Assembly: GCA_036946405.1 (NCBI GenBank)
Contig: JAQIJC010000001.1
Location: 305,501 to 369,500 of the forward strand
Reading direction: 5' to 3'
Length of the DNA stretch: 64,000 nucleotides
From: Sphingomonas phyllosphaerae
GTDB taxonomy: Bacteria; Pseudomonadota; Alphaproteobacteria; Sphingomonadales; Sphingomonadaceae
The notes below the pieces were generated by a model that was given only the letters and a program-made list of their open reading frames with translations, was not told the DNA's origin and searched no databases. The translations under genes and the position numbers were made by a program. Below, in pieces: positions 17,028-25,915 of the stretch. The number at the start of each line of letters is the position of its first letter. The first letter of the stretch is position 1.

Positions 17028-19625
17028 ATGGCCGATGCCCGCACCACCCCCGTTACGCCCGCCGCCACGCGCCGCGGCGATTACACCCCGCCCGCGTGGC
17101 TGGTGCCGCAGGTCGCGCTCGACTTCGCGCTCGACCCCGTCGCGACCCGCGTCCGCGCGCGGCTGGACGTCACCCGCAACGGCGCGCACGACACCCCACT
17201 GCGGCTCGACGGCGCCGGGCAGGTGCCGCTGTCGGTGACGGTCGACGGCCAGGCGATCAACGATTGGCGGATCGAGGGCGAGCAGCTCGTCGTCCCGCTC
17301 CCCGGCGACGCGCATGTCGTCGAGACCGAGGTCGAGATCGCCCCCGACCGCAACACGCAATTGATGGGGCTCTACGCCTCGGGCGGCAATCTGTGCACGC
17401 AATGCGAGGCGGAGGGCTTCCGCCGCATCACCTGGTTCCCCGACCGTCCCGACGTGCTCGCGACCTATCGGGTGACGATGACCGCCGACAAGGCGCGCTT
17501 CCCGGTGCTGCTCGCCAATGGCGACCCAGTCGCGCAGGGCGACAATGCCGACGGCACGCATTGGGCGGAATGGCACGATCCGTGGCCCAAGCCGTCCTAC
17601 CTGTTCGCGCTGGTCGCGGGCGATCTCGCGGTCAACCGCGGTACGTTCACCACCCGCTCGGGCCGTGCGGTGCAGCTCGGCATCTGGGTCCGCACCGCCG
17701 ATCTGCCCAAGACGCATCACGCGCTCGACGCACTCAAATTGTCGATGGCATGGGACGAGCGCGTCTATGGCCGCGAATACGATCTCGACGTGTTCAACAT
17801 CGTCGCGGTCGACGATTTCAACTTCGGCGCGATGGAGAACAAGGGGCTGAACATCTTCAACAGCCGCTACATCCTCGCCGACCCCGACACCGCGACCGAT
17901 TACGATTATGACGCGATCGCCGCGGTCGTCGCGCACGAATATTTTCATAATTGGTCGGGCAACCGCATCACCTGCCGCGACTGGTTCCAGCTGAGCCTCA
18001 AGGAAGGCTTCACCGTCTACCGCGATCAGGGCTTCTCCGCCGATCAGGGCTCGGCGGCGGTCAAAAGGATCGAGGACGTCCGCGGCCTGCGCGCCGCACA
18101 GTTCCCCGAGGACGCCGGGCCGCTCGCGCACCCGGTCCGCCCGGAAAGCTATATCGAGATCAGCAACTTCTACACCGCGACCATCTACAACAAGGGTGCG
18201 GAGCTGATCCGCATGATGGCGACGATGCTGGGGCCGCAGCGCTTCCGCGCCGCCTGCGACCTTTACTTCGAGCGTTTCGACGGCACCGCCGCGACCTGCG
18301 AGGATTTCGTCGCCTGCATGGAAGAGGGCGGCAATATCGACCTTACGCAATTCCGCCTTTGGTACAGCCAGGCCGGTACCCCGCGAGTCTCCGCCTCGCT
18401 GGTCCACGAACCCGGCAGCGGCCGCGCGACGCTCAACCTCGCGCAGAAGGTGCCCGAAACCCCCGGCCAGCCGGTCAAACACCCGCAGGTGCTCCCGCTG
18501 CGCATCCGGCTCTTTGGCGGCGACACCGGCCAGCCGCTCGGCGACGAGCAGCTCGTGATCCTTTCCGATGCCAGCGCCAGCGTCACCTTCGAGACCGTCA
18601 CCGAACGCCCGGTCGTCTCGCTCAACCGCGGCTTCTCCGCGCCGGTGATCGTCGAAAGCGACCGCAGCGCCGAGGATCTCGCCTTCCTCGCGCGTCACGA
18701 CGACGATGCCTTCGCGCGCTACGAGGCGATGCAACAATTGATGCTCGACACGCTGATCGCCGCCGCGGTCGAGGGCGCGGCCGATCCGCGCGCGGTGGTC
18801 GCCGCGGTCGCCGACACGCTCGACGACCCGACGCTCGACCGTGCGTTCGTCGCCGAGGCGGTGCTGCTCCCGTCGGAAAACTTCATCGGCGACCAGCTGA
18901 GCGTCGTCGATCCCGAGGCGATCTTCCACGCGCGCGAGGATTTGCGCGCCACGCTGGGCCGCGAGCTGGAGGCGCGCTGGCGCGCCGCCTGCGACCCCGC
19001 GCTGCGTCGCCCCTATGCCTATACGCCCGAGGACAAGGGCATCCGCCGGCTGCGCAGCGTCGCGCTCGGCTATCTCGCCGCCGCCGGCACCGACGACGCA
19101 CCGGCATTGGCATGGGCGCAATTCGAGGCGGCCGACAATATGACCGACCGGCAGGGCGCGCTGGCGGTACTGGTCAGCGGCCAGTCACCCGAGCGCGAAC
19201 GCGCGCTCGACCATTTCTACACCCGTTATGCCGACAATCCGCTGGTGCTCGACAAATGGTTCCAGACACAGGCGTTGTCGTCGCGCGACGACACGCCCGC
19301 GCTGGTCGCCGAACTCGCGCAGCATCCCGATTTCACGCTCGCCAATCCCAATCGCGCCCGCGCACTGGTCGGGGCGTTCGCGGTCAATCAACGCGCCTTC
19401 CATGCCGAGGGTGGCGCAGGCTATCGCTGGCTGACCGAGCAATTGCTGGCGCTCGACAAGCTCAACCCGCAGACCTCGGCGCGACTCCTCCCCCCGCTCG
19501 GCCGTTGGCGCCGCTTCGATCCGGTCCGCTCGGCCGCGATGCGCGCCGAACTGGAACGGATCGTCGCGACGCCGGGGATCAGCAAGGACCTGTTCGAACA
19601 GGCCTCGAAAAGTCTTGAGGGGTAA
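17028..19625 (+). CDS. pepN: Aminopeptidase N (M1 family)
   Basis: An 865-aa cytoplasmic zinc aminopeptidase that removes N-terminal residues from peptides. The substrate-anchoring motif GAMENKG is near residue 267. The zinc site HEYFHNWSGNR begins near 303, with the second Glu ligand in LKEGFTVYRDQ. The length and the C-terminal alpha-helical domain match E. coli-type PepN. The ATG at 17028 starts the recognisable N-terminus (TPPAWLVPQVALDFAL). The gene is followed directly by a palindromic repeat that may serve as its terminator. Confidence 0.95.
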   Translation: MADARTTPVTPAATRRGDYTPPAWLVPQVALDFALDPVATRVRARLDVTRNGAHDTPLRLDGAGQVPLSVTVDGQAINDWRIEGEQLVVPLPGDAHVVETEVEIAPDRNTQLMGLYASGGNLCTQCEAEGFRRITWFPDRPDVLATYRVTMTADKARFPVLLANGDPVAQGDNADGTHWAEWHDPWPKPSYLFALVAGDLAVNRGTFTTRSGRAVQLGIWVRTADLPKTHHALDALKLSMAWDERVYGREYDLDVFNIVAVDDFNFGAMENKGLNIFNSRYILADPDTATDYDYDAIAAVVAHEYFHNWSGNRITCRDWFQLSLKEGFTVYRDQGFSADQGSAAVKRIEDVRGLRAAQFPEDAGPLAHPVRPESYIEISNFYTATIYNKGAELIRMMATMLGPQRFRAACDLYFERFDGTAATCEDFVACMEEGGNIDLTQFRLWYSQAGTPRVSASLVHEPGSGRATLNLAQKVPETPGQPVKHPQVLPLRIRLFGGDTGQPLGDEQLVILSDASASVTFETVTERPVVSLNRGFSAPVIVESDRSAEDLAFLARHDDDAFARYEAMQQLMLDTLIAAAVEGAADPRAVVAAVADTLDDPTLDRAFVAEAVLLPSENFIGDQLSVVDPEAIFHAREDLRATLGRELEARWRAACDPALRRPYAYTPEDKGIRRLRSVALGYLAAAGTDDAPALAWAQFEAADNMTDRQGALAVLVSGQSPERERALDHFYTRYADNPLVLDKWFQTQALSSRDDTPALVAELAQHPDFTLANPNRARALVGAFAVNQRAFHAEGGAGYRWLTEQLLALDKLNPQTSARLLPPLGRWRRFDPVRSAAMRAELERIVATPGISKDLFEQASKSLEG

Positions 19626-19629
19626 CAAT

Positions 19630-19738
19630 CTCCCCTCCCCTTCAGGGGAGGGGCTGGGGGTGGGGGACTCAAACCACCTGATCCTACACGGCAAAGGCCA
19701 GTCCCCACCCCAACCCCTCCCCCTGAAGGGGAGGGGCT
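19630..19738. repeat. Mirrored palindromic repeat after pepN
   Basis: Left arm CTCCCCTCCCCTTCAGGGGA... at 19630-19666 and its reverse complement ...CCTGAAGGGGAGGGG at about 19702-19738. Each arm contains its own smaller palindrome (CCCCTCCCCTTCAGGGGAGGGG type). This is a different sequence family from the CGTCATCCC elements elsewhere, but the same architecture. It lies between the convergent pepN and the antitoxin-domain operon, 5 bp after the pepN stop, so terminator activity in both directions is plausible. Confidence 0.8.
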
Positions 19739-19746
19739 AAACCACC

Positions 19747-19944
19747 TCAAACGACCGCCACCAACGCCACCTTCGCCTCGCGCTCCACGCGGCGTTGCTC
19801 GGTGCGCCGCGACTGCGCGGCCATCTTCATCCAGGCGTCCTCTGATCGCCGGCAACGTTCGCGAACGTTGTCCAGCGTGGTTTCCTGCGCATCGCGGCGG
19901 TGTTGCGCGGCGATCGCTTCGAAGCGTTCATATTCCTTGATGAC
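19747..19944 (-). CDS. Small charged hypothetical protein, start codon unclear
   Basis: An open frame of about 65 codons, rich in Arg, Glu and Gln (KEYERFEAIAAQHRRDAQE ... SRRTEQRRVEREAKVALVAVV), predicted all-helical. It is the last gene of a four-gene minus-strand cluster and overlaps the preceding gene by about 17 bp. No ATG, GTG or TTG lies at the point where the protein-like sequence begins (the codons there read GTC ATC AAG). Either translation starts at a non-standard codon, or it is reached by frameshift from the preceding gene, or it starts farther upstream in overlap. No family recognised. Confidence 0.4.
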   Translation of the reverse strand, partial: VIKEYERFEAIAAQHRRDAQETTLDNVRERCRRSEDAWMKMAAQSRRTEQRRVEREAKVALVAVV

Positions 19945-20530
19945 CGGCCCCCTTGGCTTGCACGGGCGGCACGCGCACGACCTGCGCCGCCAGTTCGTCG
20001 TACAGGTCGCAGATCTCCAGTAACGCCTCACTGCCAAGGTGTATCCGCTCGCCCAGCGTAAAGCGGCGCAGCGTCCCGCCCGGCCCCGACCAGCCGACCG
20101 TCATATGGCTGCCGCCGCGCACGTCGGCACGCCGCGCCGCGCCCTGCGTGTAGCGGAACGTCGCTCGGGCGCGCGCCATGCCGTCCAGACGCTCGACGCC
20201 CCACGATGCCTCGGCGCAGAACGTCACCAGCTTGCTCCCGGTGTTGCGCTGACGCGACCGCACCGGCCGCCCGGCATGATCCGCGGCGGCATCGAGCAGC
20301 ACGTGCAGCAACCGGTCCAGCTCGCCGATCCAGTTGCCGATCACGCGTGACCGCACCAGCCGATCGTCCTCGTCCCAGCATTGGTCGAGCCAGGGCCGAT
20401 CGATCTGCGTGCGCAGGAATGCGGTCGCGCGCGCCAGCGTCACCGCGGCCTGATCGCGCGCCGCGGTGCTCACCGCCACGCGCGGCGCGCCCGGCGGCGT
20501 CGCGACAGGGGCCGGCGCGGCGTCACGCAA
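19928..20530 (-). CDS. Unrecognised 200-aa protein of the antitoxin-domain operon
   Basis: Starts with TTG, overlapping the stop of the DUF2384-like gene by 8 bp. The middle is helical (ARATAFLRTQIDRPWLDQCW, NWIGELDRLLHVLLDAA). A stretch that looks like a beta-rich effector or ligand domain follows (KLVTFCAEASWGVERLDG, GGSHMTVGWSGPGG). It does not show the Arg/Tyr/Ser pattern of RES toxins, nor a PIN or Fic motif. Position and overlap say it is translated together with the antitoxin-domain gene. Function unknown; the start codon could also lie a few codons downstream. Confidence 0.5.
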   Translation of the reverse strand: MRDAAPAPVATPPGAPRVAVSTAARDQAAVTLARATAFLRTQIDRPWLDQCWDEDDRLVRSRVIGNWIGELDRLLHVLLDAAADHAGRPVRSRQRNTGSKLVTFCAEASWGVERLDGMARARATFRYTQGAARRADVRGGSHMTVGWSGPGGTLRRFTLGERIHLGSEALLEICDLYDELAAQVVRVPPVQAKGAGHQGI

Positions 20531-20783
20531 GCGCCGCGCCGTGATCGAGCGCGAGGATCACCGCCTCGACGCGCGCGCACGCCTCGACGCTCTCGCCGGC
20601 CAGGTGGAGCGGCGTCGCGCCCAGCCCCTCGTGATCGGCGTTGAGGAACGGCAGCGCCGCCGCCGCGCCCATTCGCTCGATCGCCAGCCGCGTGACGCGG
20701 CTCTGCCGCTCGGCGCGGTCGGGATCGTAGCGGACGCGCGCGGCGCGGAAGGTGCGCGTCGCGCGCGGCTGCTCCTCGCTCAT
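20523..20783 (-). CDS. Small protein with MbcA/ParS/Xre-type antitoxin domain
   Basis: An 86-aa protein. Its C-terminal half (PFLNADHEGLGATPLHLAGE followed by CARVEAVILAL) matches the DUF2384 pattern: FL...P.LG...PL.L...... RVE..L. This is the toxin-binding part of MbcA/ParS/Xre antitoxins that partner RES-domain toxins. The N-terminal DNA-binding Xre half is missing, and no RES toxin is adjacent. Its ATG overlaps the stop of the upstream small gene (ATGA). The domain call is by eye and moderate. Confidence 0.55.
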   Translation of the reverse strand: MSEEQPRATRTFRAARVRYDPDRAERQSRVTRLAIERMGAAAALPFLNADHEGLGATPLHLAGESVEACARVEAVILALDHGAALA

Positions 20784-20950
20784 GCGGCGACGAACGGCCG
20801 GTCGGCGCCCATTCGCGCCTGCGTCGCGGCGATCCGGGTCGCGTAGCGGCTGGCGAGCTGCGCATGCGCCAGCCGCGCCTCGACGCTGTGGGCGGCGGCC
20901 GCCATCATCATCGACACCTGTTGCCGATGGAAAAGATAGTTGAGGTCCAT
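20780..20950 (-). CDS. Small helical hypothetical protein
   Basis: A 56-aa protein beginning MDLNYLFHRQQVSMMMAAAA and continuing as an Ala/Arg-rich helix (RLAHAQLASRYATRIAATQA). Short proteins opening M-x-LNYL-HRQQVS are, as I recall, common in sphingomonad genomes without a known function. It is the first gene of the four-gene cluster and is coupled to the DUF2384-like gene by an ATGA overlap. An alternative start seven codons upstream has no better ribosome site. Confidence 0.6.
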   Translation of the reverse strand: MDLNYLFHRQQVSMMMAAAAHSVEARLAHAQLASRYATRIAATQARMGADRPFVAA

Positions 20951-21067
20951 GCGCTGGCTCCCGAGTGACAAGCGGGAGCGCGATGTCTCTCAGCCGTCGG
21001 CGCTTGAAGGCGAATTACCGACGATGAAGAAGCTTAACACGGATCGAGATCATCACCTAATCGACGC

Positions 21068-22030
21068 TCAGGCGGGTCCTTTCGCCAGCCCGTCGATCAA
21101 TCGCCGCGGCACGCGCACCAGCGATCCGTGCCGCGCGCCTTTCGGCATCGACAGTTCGGCCGTCACGTCCCGCCACGTCACGAAGTCGCGCGTCGCCGCC
21201 GCGCCCCAGCGGCCTTCCAGATAGACGTCCCAGTAACACAGCGTCTGCCCATGCACCGTCGCGGTCATCGGCCCCTCGACCCATGATGTGGTGAACGGCG
21301 CGGAGAGCGTCCCGAACGGTCCGGTCGGCGACGCCGCCGCAACGCTGCGCAGGTGCTTGCGTGGCGGATGCAACGTCTCGTCCTTGACGATCAGGTGCAG
21401 CGCGCCGTCCGGTGCCTGCGCGAACGTTCCGTCGATCACGCTGAAGCCGGGATCGTAAAGCACCTGCGGTTCGCTGAACGTCGCGAAATCGCGCGTCGTC
21501 ACATACCACAGCCGGTGGTTGGCGCCGGTTTCCGACGTGCCCTCGGTCTCCGGGAAGCGCCCCTTCACCGTGCTCGACCAGAACACGACATAATGCCGCG
21601 CCGTCGCGTCCCAGATCGCCTCGGGCGCCCAGCAATTGCGCGTCCCCGGCACCGACGCCATCACCGGCAGCGCGCGCTGCGGCGACCAGTGGCGCAGGTC
21701 GCGGCTGGTGGCGTGGCCGATCGTCACCCCCTCCCAGGCGGTCGTCCATACCAGATGCCACAGCCCGTCCTGCCTCGCATCGCGGAACAGGAACGGGTCG
21801 CGCATCAGCTTCGCCTCGCCGACCTCTGGCCGCAGATAGCTCGTCCCGCCGCCGAGATTGCGGAACGCCAGCCCATCGTCGCTGACCGCGAAGCGCAGAC
21901 CCGTCGCCTCGTCCTTGCCGGTGCCGAAATAGGCGAACAGCAGCGGGTCGTCGCTTGTCCCCGCCAGCGCAGGACCGGTGAACGGCGCGGCGCCAAGCGC
22001 TCCGAGGATCAAGCGACGATCGAACAGCAT
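21068..22030 (-). CDS. Glycoside hydrolase family 43-like secreted protein
   Basis: A 320-aa protein with an N-terminal export signal (RRLILGALGAAPFTGPALAG). The rest is a five-bladed beta-propeller with the acidic motifs of clan GH-F enzymes: KLMRDPFLFRD (general base Asp), NCWAPEAIWD and VIDGTF. GH43 members hydrolyse arabinose- or xylose-containing glycans; the substrate here is unknown. The promoter side is AT-rich (TATAATCTTATTATTA at about 22041-22056), unlike the GC-rich surroundings. It stands alone between the antitoxin-domain cluster and lysE. Confidence 0.75.
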   Translation of the reverse strand: MLFDRRLILGALGAAPFTGPALAGTSDDPLLFAYFGTGKDEATGLRFAVSDDGLAFRNLGGGTSYLRPEVGEAKLMRDPFLFRDARQDGLWHLVWTTAWEGVTIGHATSRDLRHWSPQRALPVMASVPGTRNCWAPEAIWDATARHYVVFWSSTVKGRFPETEGTSETGANHRLWYVTTRDFATFSEPQVLYDPGFSVIDGTFAQAPDGALHLIVKDETLHPPRKHLRSVAAASPTGPFGTLSAPFTTSWVEGPMTATVHGQTLCYWDVYLEGRWGAAATRDFVTWRDVTAELSMPKGARHGSLVRVPRRLIDGLAKGPA

Positions 22031-22095
22031 CAGCGTACCTATAATCTTATTATTAGCGCTGACCCATGCGACAGATCACGCGTGACCGCAACTGT

Positions 22096-22722
22096 TCAAC
22101 GCGGCGCGCGCATCGCCGCCATCGCGAGGCCGGCGCCCAGCACGGCGCCGCCCCCCGCGCGCTGCGTCCACACCCGCGCGCGCGGATGCAGCCATCCCGA
22201 CGCGCGTGAGCCCGCCAGCGCATACAGGCTGTCGCTCACCCCGGCGATCAGCGTGAAGGTCGCGATCAGCACCGCCGCCTGCGGCACGAACGGTGCATCG
22301 GCGCGGATGAATTGCGATGCGAAGGCGACGAAGAACAGGATCGTCTTCGGATGAAAGGTGCCGACCGCGACATTGGTCGCGAACGCCGCGCGCGGGCTGA
22401 CCGCGCGCCGCGGCACGTCGTCAGTGCCAACCGCCGCGCCGCTGCGCACGATCGCCAGCACGCCGATCGCTATCAGATACGCCGCGCCGATCCATTTGAG
22501 GATCGCGAACGCCAGCGCCGACGACGCCAGCACCGCCCCCGCGCCCGCAAGCGAAACGGTCATCGCGATCATGTTGCCGACCGCCATCCCGGCGACCGAC
22601 GCCAGCGCGGTGCGCCGCCCGGAACTGAACGCAAAGCCGATGATGCTCGCGACGCCGGGTCCCGGGATGATCGCCATCACCACCGACGCACCCGCGAACA
22701 TCCACCACGCGTGCCAGTCCAT
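22096..22722 (-). CDS. LysE-family amino-acid exporter
   Basis: A 208-aa inner-membrane protein with about six helices. It carries the family's PGPG motif near residue 20 (MAIIPGPGVASIIGFAFSSG) and a second conserved segment (VGTFHPKTILFFVAFASQF). LysE/RhtB proteins export amino acids or small metabolites. Its start lies 3 bp after the ppc stop codon on the same strand, so the two are probably cotranscribed. Confidence 0.88.
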   Translation of the reverse strand: MDWHAWWMFAGASVVMAIIPGPGVASIIGFAFSSGRRTALASVAGMAVGNMIAMTVSLAGAGAVLASSALAFAILKWIGAAYLIAIGVLAIVRSGAAVGTDDVPRRAVSPRAAFATNVAVGTFHPKTILFFVAFASQFIRADAPFVPQAAVLIATFTLIAGVSDSLYALAGSRASGWLHPRARVWTQRAGGGAVLGAGLAMAAMRAPR

Positions 22723-22725
22723 ATC

Positions 22726-25398
22726 CTACCCCGAGTTGCGCAACGCGGTCGCGATCGCGTTGATCGACAGCAGGATGCCCTGCCGCACGCGCTCGTCTTC
22801 CTCGCCGGCACGATGCCGCTTCATCAGCTCGATCTGCAACAGGTTGAGTGGCTCGATATAGGGAAGCCGCAGCCGGATCGACGCGTCGAGCGCCGGATGC
22901 TTTTCCAGCAGATGCGCCTGCCCGGTCACGTCGAGCAACCCGTCATGCGTCTGCTGCCAGCCGTCGCGGATCCGCCCGAAGACATGATCGCGCAGCCCCT
23001 TGTCCTCGACCAGCCCGGCATAGCGCTCGGCGAGCCCCATGTCGGACTTGGCGAGCACCATCTCCATATTCGCCAGCGTCGCGGCGAACAGCGGCCAGCC
23101 CTGCGCCATGTCGCGCAGCAACGCGCGATCCTCGAACGCCGCGATCGCCTGCCCGACGCCATACCAGCCCGGCAGCATCACCCGCGCCTGCGCCCAGCTG
23201 AACACCCACGGGATCGCGCGCAGATCCTCGATCGCGTCGGATTGCTTGCGGCTCGCCGGCCGGCTGCCGATCTTGAGGCCCGCGATCTCGGCGATCGGCG
23301 TCATCTGGCGGAAGAAGGTGCGGAAGCCCTCGGTCTCATAGACCAGCCCGCGATAGGCACGGAACGCCTCGCCCGACAGCCGGTCCATCGCCGCCGCGAA
23401 CGTTTCATTGTCGCCATTCGACAGCGCCTCGGGCTCGAGGCTCGCGATCAGCGTCGCCGAGGCCATCGCCTCCAGATTGGTCGCCGCACTCTCGCGCGTG
23501 CCATATTTGCCCGCGATCACTTCACCCTGTTCGGTGATGCGGATCCGCCCCTGCACCGTCCCCGGCGGCTGCGCGCGGATCGCCGCGAAGCTGCTCCCGC
23601 CGCCACGCCCGACCGCGCCGCCGCGCCCGTGGAACAGCTGCATCCCGACGCCGACCGCATCGAACACCGGCTTCAACGCGGTCGACGCCTTCGACAATTG
23701 CCAGGTCGAGGTCAGATAGCCGCCGTCCTTGTTGCTGTCGGAATAGCCGATCATCACTTCCTGATGCCCGCGCCCCGTCGCGATCGCGCGCACCTCGGGG
23801 ATCGCGAACCATTCGCTCATGATCGCGGGCGCCGCCTCCAGATCCTCGATCGTCTCGAACAGCGGCACCGCCATGATCGCCGCGCTGGCCGGCGGCCCCG
23901 GCCGATACAGCCCGACCTCCTTGAGCAGCAGATGCACTTCGAGCAGATCGGACACCGACTTGGTCATCGACACGATATATTGCCGGATCGCCGCCGCGCC
24001 GTAGGTGGCGTGCGCATCGGCGGCGGCCTGCACGATCGCCAGCTCGCCCGCGGTCTCTTCCGAATAATCCGCAAAGCGCGTCGTCAGCGGCCGCGGCGTC
24101 GCCAGCTCCTGCCGCAGCAGCATGACGCGCGCATCCTCGTCGAGCGCGGCATAATCCTCGCACACGCCCGCGACCTTGAGCATTTCCGCGACCACCCGCT
24201 CATGCACCGCGCTGTTCTGGCGCAGGTCGAGCGTCGCGAGGTGGAAGCCGAACACGTCGACCGCGCGGATCAGCCGCCCGATCGCCCCGCCGCTCCCCAG
24301 CAGCCCGTCGCCGCCCGCCGACAGCGGCCGCGCGATCGCGATCAGATCGGCCCGCAGCGCCCTGGGGTCGGGATAAGGCTCGCCCTTCAGCGGCCCCGGC
24401 CGCGGTGCCGGCTGTCCGGTCAGCTTCGTGTAGGTGGCGGCGGTGCGCGCATAGATCCCCGACAGCGCGCGCCGATACGGCTCGTCGCTGCGCGTCTCGG
24501 AGGTATCGCCGCTCGCATCGGCCAGCGCCTGCACGTCCGCATCGACCGTCGCATGATGCGCCGAGATCGACAGTTCCGCACCCATCGCGTGCAGCTGTTC
24601 GAGGTAGAAACCCAGCACCGCCTGCGCCGCCTTGGCGAGCGCGGTGCGCAGCGAGTCGGCGGTAACGAACGGATTGCCGTCGCGGTCGCCGCCGATCCAG
24701 CTGCCCGGGCGCAGGAACGACGGCACCCGCCCGCCCAGCGCGCGGTCCCAGCGCTGGTAGAGCGCCGGCAGCACCGGCAGGAACACGTCGCGCAAATAGC
24801 TCAGCGCCGTCTCGACCTCATCGACCACATACAGCCGCTCGCGCCGCAGCACGCGCGTCTGCCACAACAGCGCCACCTGCCGCACGATCGCCTCGTCGAC
24901 CAGATCGCCGTCCGGCGTCGTCTCCACGCCGCGATCGCGCAGCGCCATCAGTTGCGCGATGCGATTACGGTGGTCGATCATGCTCTTGCGCCGCACCTCG
25001 GTGGGGTGCGCGGTCAGCACCGGTGCGACCAACGCCTGTTCGAGCAACCCACGAACGCGATCCACGCCGACCCCGGCGTCCTTCAATCGCGCAAGCGCCG
25101 CCGCGACGTCGGCGCCCTCTTCCGCCGCGATCCCCTGCCGGTCCTCGGCGAGATTGGCGAGCATCGAGAACAGCATGAAGCCGCGCACGAAATCGAGCGT
25201 CTCATCGAGATCGAGCGCCCCCAGCTCCGCGTCAGCCGACGCCTGATGGTTGCCGCGATGCCGCTCGACCGAGGCGGAGCGGATCGCCTCGGTCCGCTCG
25301 TACAGTTTCTCCCCGCCATAGGCGCGGATCACATCGCCCAGCACGCGGCCGAGATAGCGGACATCGGGATTGTTCGTGATCGGGGGCAGCGTGCTCAT
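22726..25398 (-). CDS. ppc: Phosphoenolpyruvate carboxylase
   Basis: An 890-aa enzyme that carboxylates PEP to oxaloacetate to refill the TCA cycle. The active-site His motif TAHPTEVRRK is near residue 129, DRDGNPFVTA is near 235, YSDSNKDGGYL is near 549, and the glycine-rich GRGGAVGRGGG loop is near 590. The protein ends INAIATALRNSG, close to the canonical RNTG end. The ATG at 25398 (MSTLPPITNNPDVRYLGRVL) matches the usual N-terminus; an upstream in-frame GTG would add 19 unlikely residues. It is followed at once by lysE. Confidence 0.96.
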   Translation of the reverse strand: MSTLPPITNNPDVRYLGRVLGDVIRAYGGEKLYERTEAIRSASVERHRGNHQASADAELGALDLDETLDFVRGFMLFSMLANLAEDRQGIAAEEGADVAAALARLKDAGVGVDRVRGLLEQALVAPVLTAHPTEVRRKSMIDHRNRIAQLMALRDRGVETTPDGDLVDEAIVRQVALLWQTRVLRRERLYVVDEVETALSYLRDVFLPVLPALYQRWDRALGGRVPSFLRPGSWIGGDRDGNPFVTADSLRTALAKAAQAVLGFYLEQLHAMGAELSISAHHATVDADVQALADASGDTSETRSDEPYRRALSGIYARTAATYTKLTGQPAPRPGPLKGEPYPDPRALRADLIAIARPLSAGGDGLLGSGGAIGRLIRAVDVFGFHLATLDLRQNSAVHERVVAEMLKVAGVCEDYAALDEDARVMLLRQELATPRPLTTRFADYSEETAGELAIVQAAADAHATYGAAAIRQYIVSMTKSVSDLLEVHLLLKEVGLYRPGPPASAAIMAVPLFETIEDLEAAPAIMSEWFAIPEVRAIATGRGHQEVMIGYSDSNKDGGYLTSTWQLSKASTALKPVFDAVGVGMQLFHGRGGAVGRGGGSSFAAIRAQPPGTVQGRIRITEQGEVIAGKYGTRESAATNLEAMASATLIASLEPEALSNGDNETFAAAMDRLSGEAFRAYRGLVYETEGFRTFFRQMTPIAEIAGLKIGSRPASRKQSDAIEDLRAIPWVFSWAQARVMLPGWYGVGQAIAAFEDRALLRDMAQGWPLFAATLANMEMVLAKSDMGLAERYAGLVEDKGLRDHVFGRIRDGWQQTHDGLLDVTGQAHLLEKHPALDASIRLRLPYIEPLNLLQIELMKRHRAGEEDERVRQGILLSINAIATALRNSG

Positions 25399-25470
25399 GC
25401 GGCCTTGCTGCGCTGCCGCACGAGCCGGGTCAACGTCTGATTGCTGCCTGGACACCTTCGTACACGATAT

Positions 25471-25899
25471 TTAGTTGCGCGGTGGGACCGCGTTCGCGGG
25501 CTCTTCGGCGGGCGTCGGCAGGTCGAGTTCCTGCATCTCGCGCGCACGCTCGCGCTCGTCGCTGGTGACGGTGCCGTCGTGGTTGATGTCCTGCGCGTCG
25601 AACCGCTTCATCATCCACGCGCTCCATTCCTCGTTCGAGATCGCGCCGTCCTTGTTCAGGTCGATCTCGTCGAAGCGCGGCAGCAGTCGCTTGGACACTT
25701 CGTTCCGCGTCAGCCTGTCGTCGTTGTTGACGTCCAGCCGGCGGAATCGCCGCTCGACCACGCCGCCGAAGTCGAGCCGCGACATCACGAACGGCGGCAC
25801 GTAATTGGACAGCGCCGCCTGTTCCTCGGGGCTGGGCTCCTTGGATTGCGAACATGCGGCAAGCGCCAGCGCGCCTGCGACCACCACCATCACCCGCAT
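25471..25899 (-). CDS. EF-hand calcium-binding lipoprotein
   Basis: A 142-aa protein with a lipoprotein signal (VMVVVAGALALAACS; Cys is the predicted lipidation site). Three EF-hand loops follow: DVNNDDRLTRNE, DLNKDGAISNEE and DINHDGTVTSDE, each with the Asp/Asn ligands and the closing Glu. It should sit in the periplasm on a membrane and bind calcium; its partner is unknown. It lies between the HNH gene (17 bp upstream) and ppc on the same strand. Confidence 0.85.
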   Translation of the reverse strand: MRVMVVVAGALALAACSQSKEPSPEEQAALSNYVPPFVMSRLDFGGVVERRFRRLDVNNDDRLTRNEVSKRLLPRFDEIDLNKDGAISNEEWSAWMMKRFDAQDINHDGTVTSDERERAREMQELDLPTPAEEPANAVPPRN

Positions 25900-25915
25900 G
25901 TCCGTCGAAACTCCC

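Noticed and set aside
20523..20783. Complete MbcA/RES toxin-antitoxin pair
   Set aside because: Only the antitoxin-type half-domain is visible; the neighbouring protein lacks RES features.
22312..25440. Open frame of over 1000 codons antisense to ppc
   Set aside because: Arg/His/Pro-rich, without any domain; it is the typical shadow frame of a GC-rich gene, and ppc is certain on the other strand.
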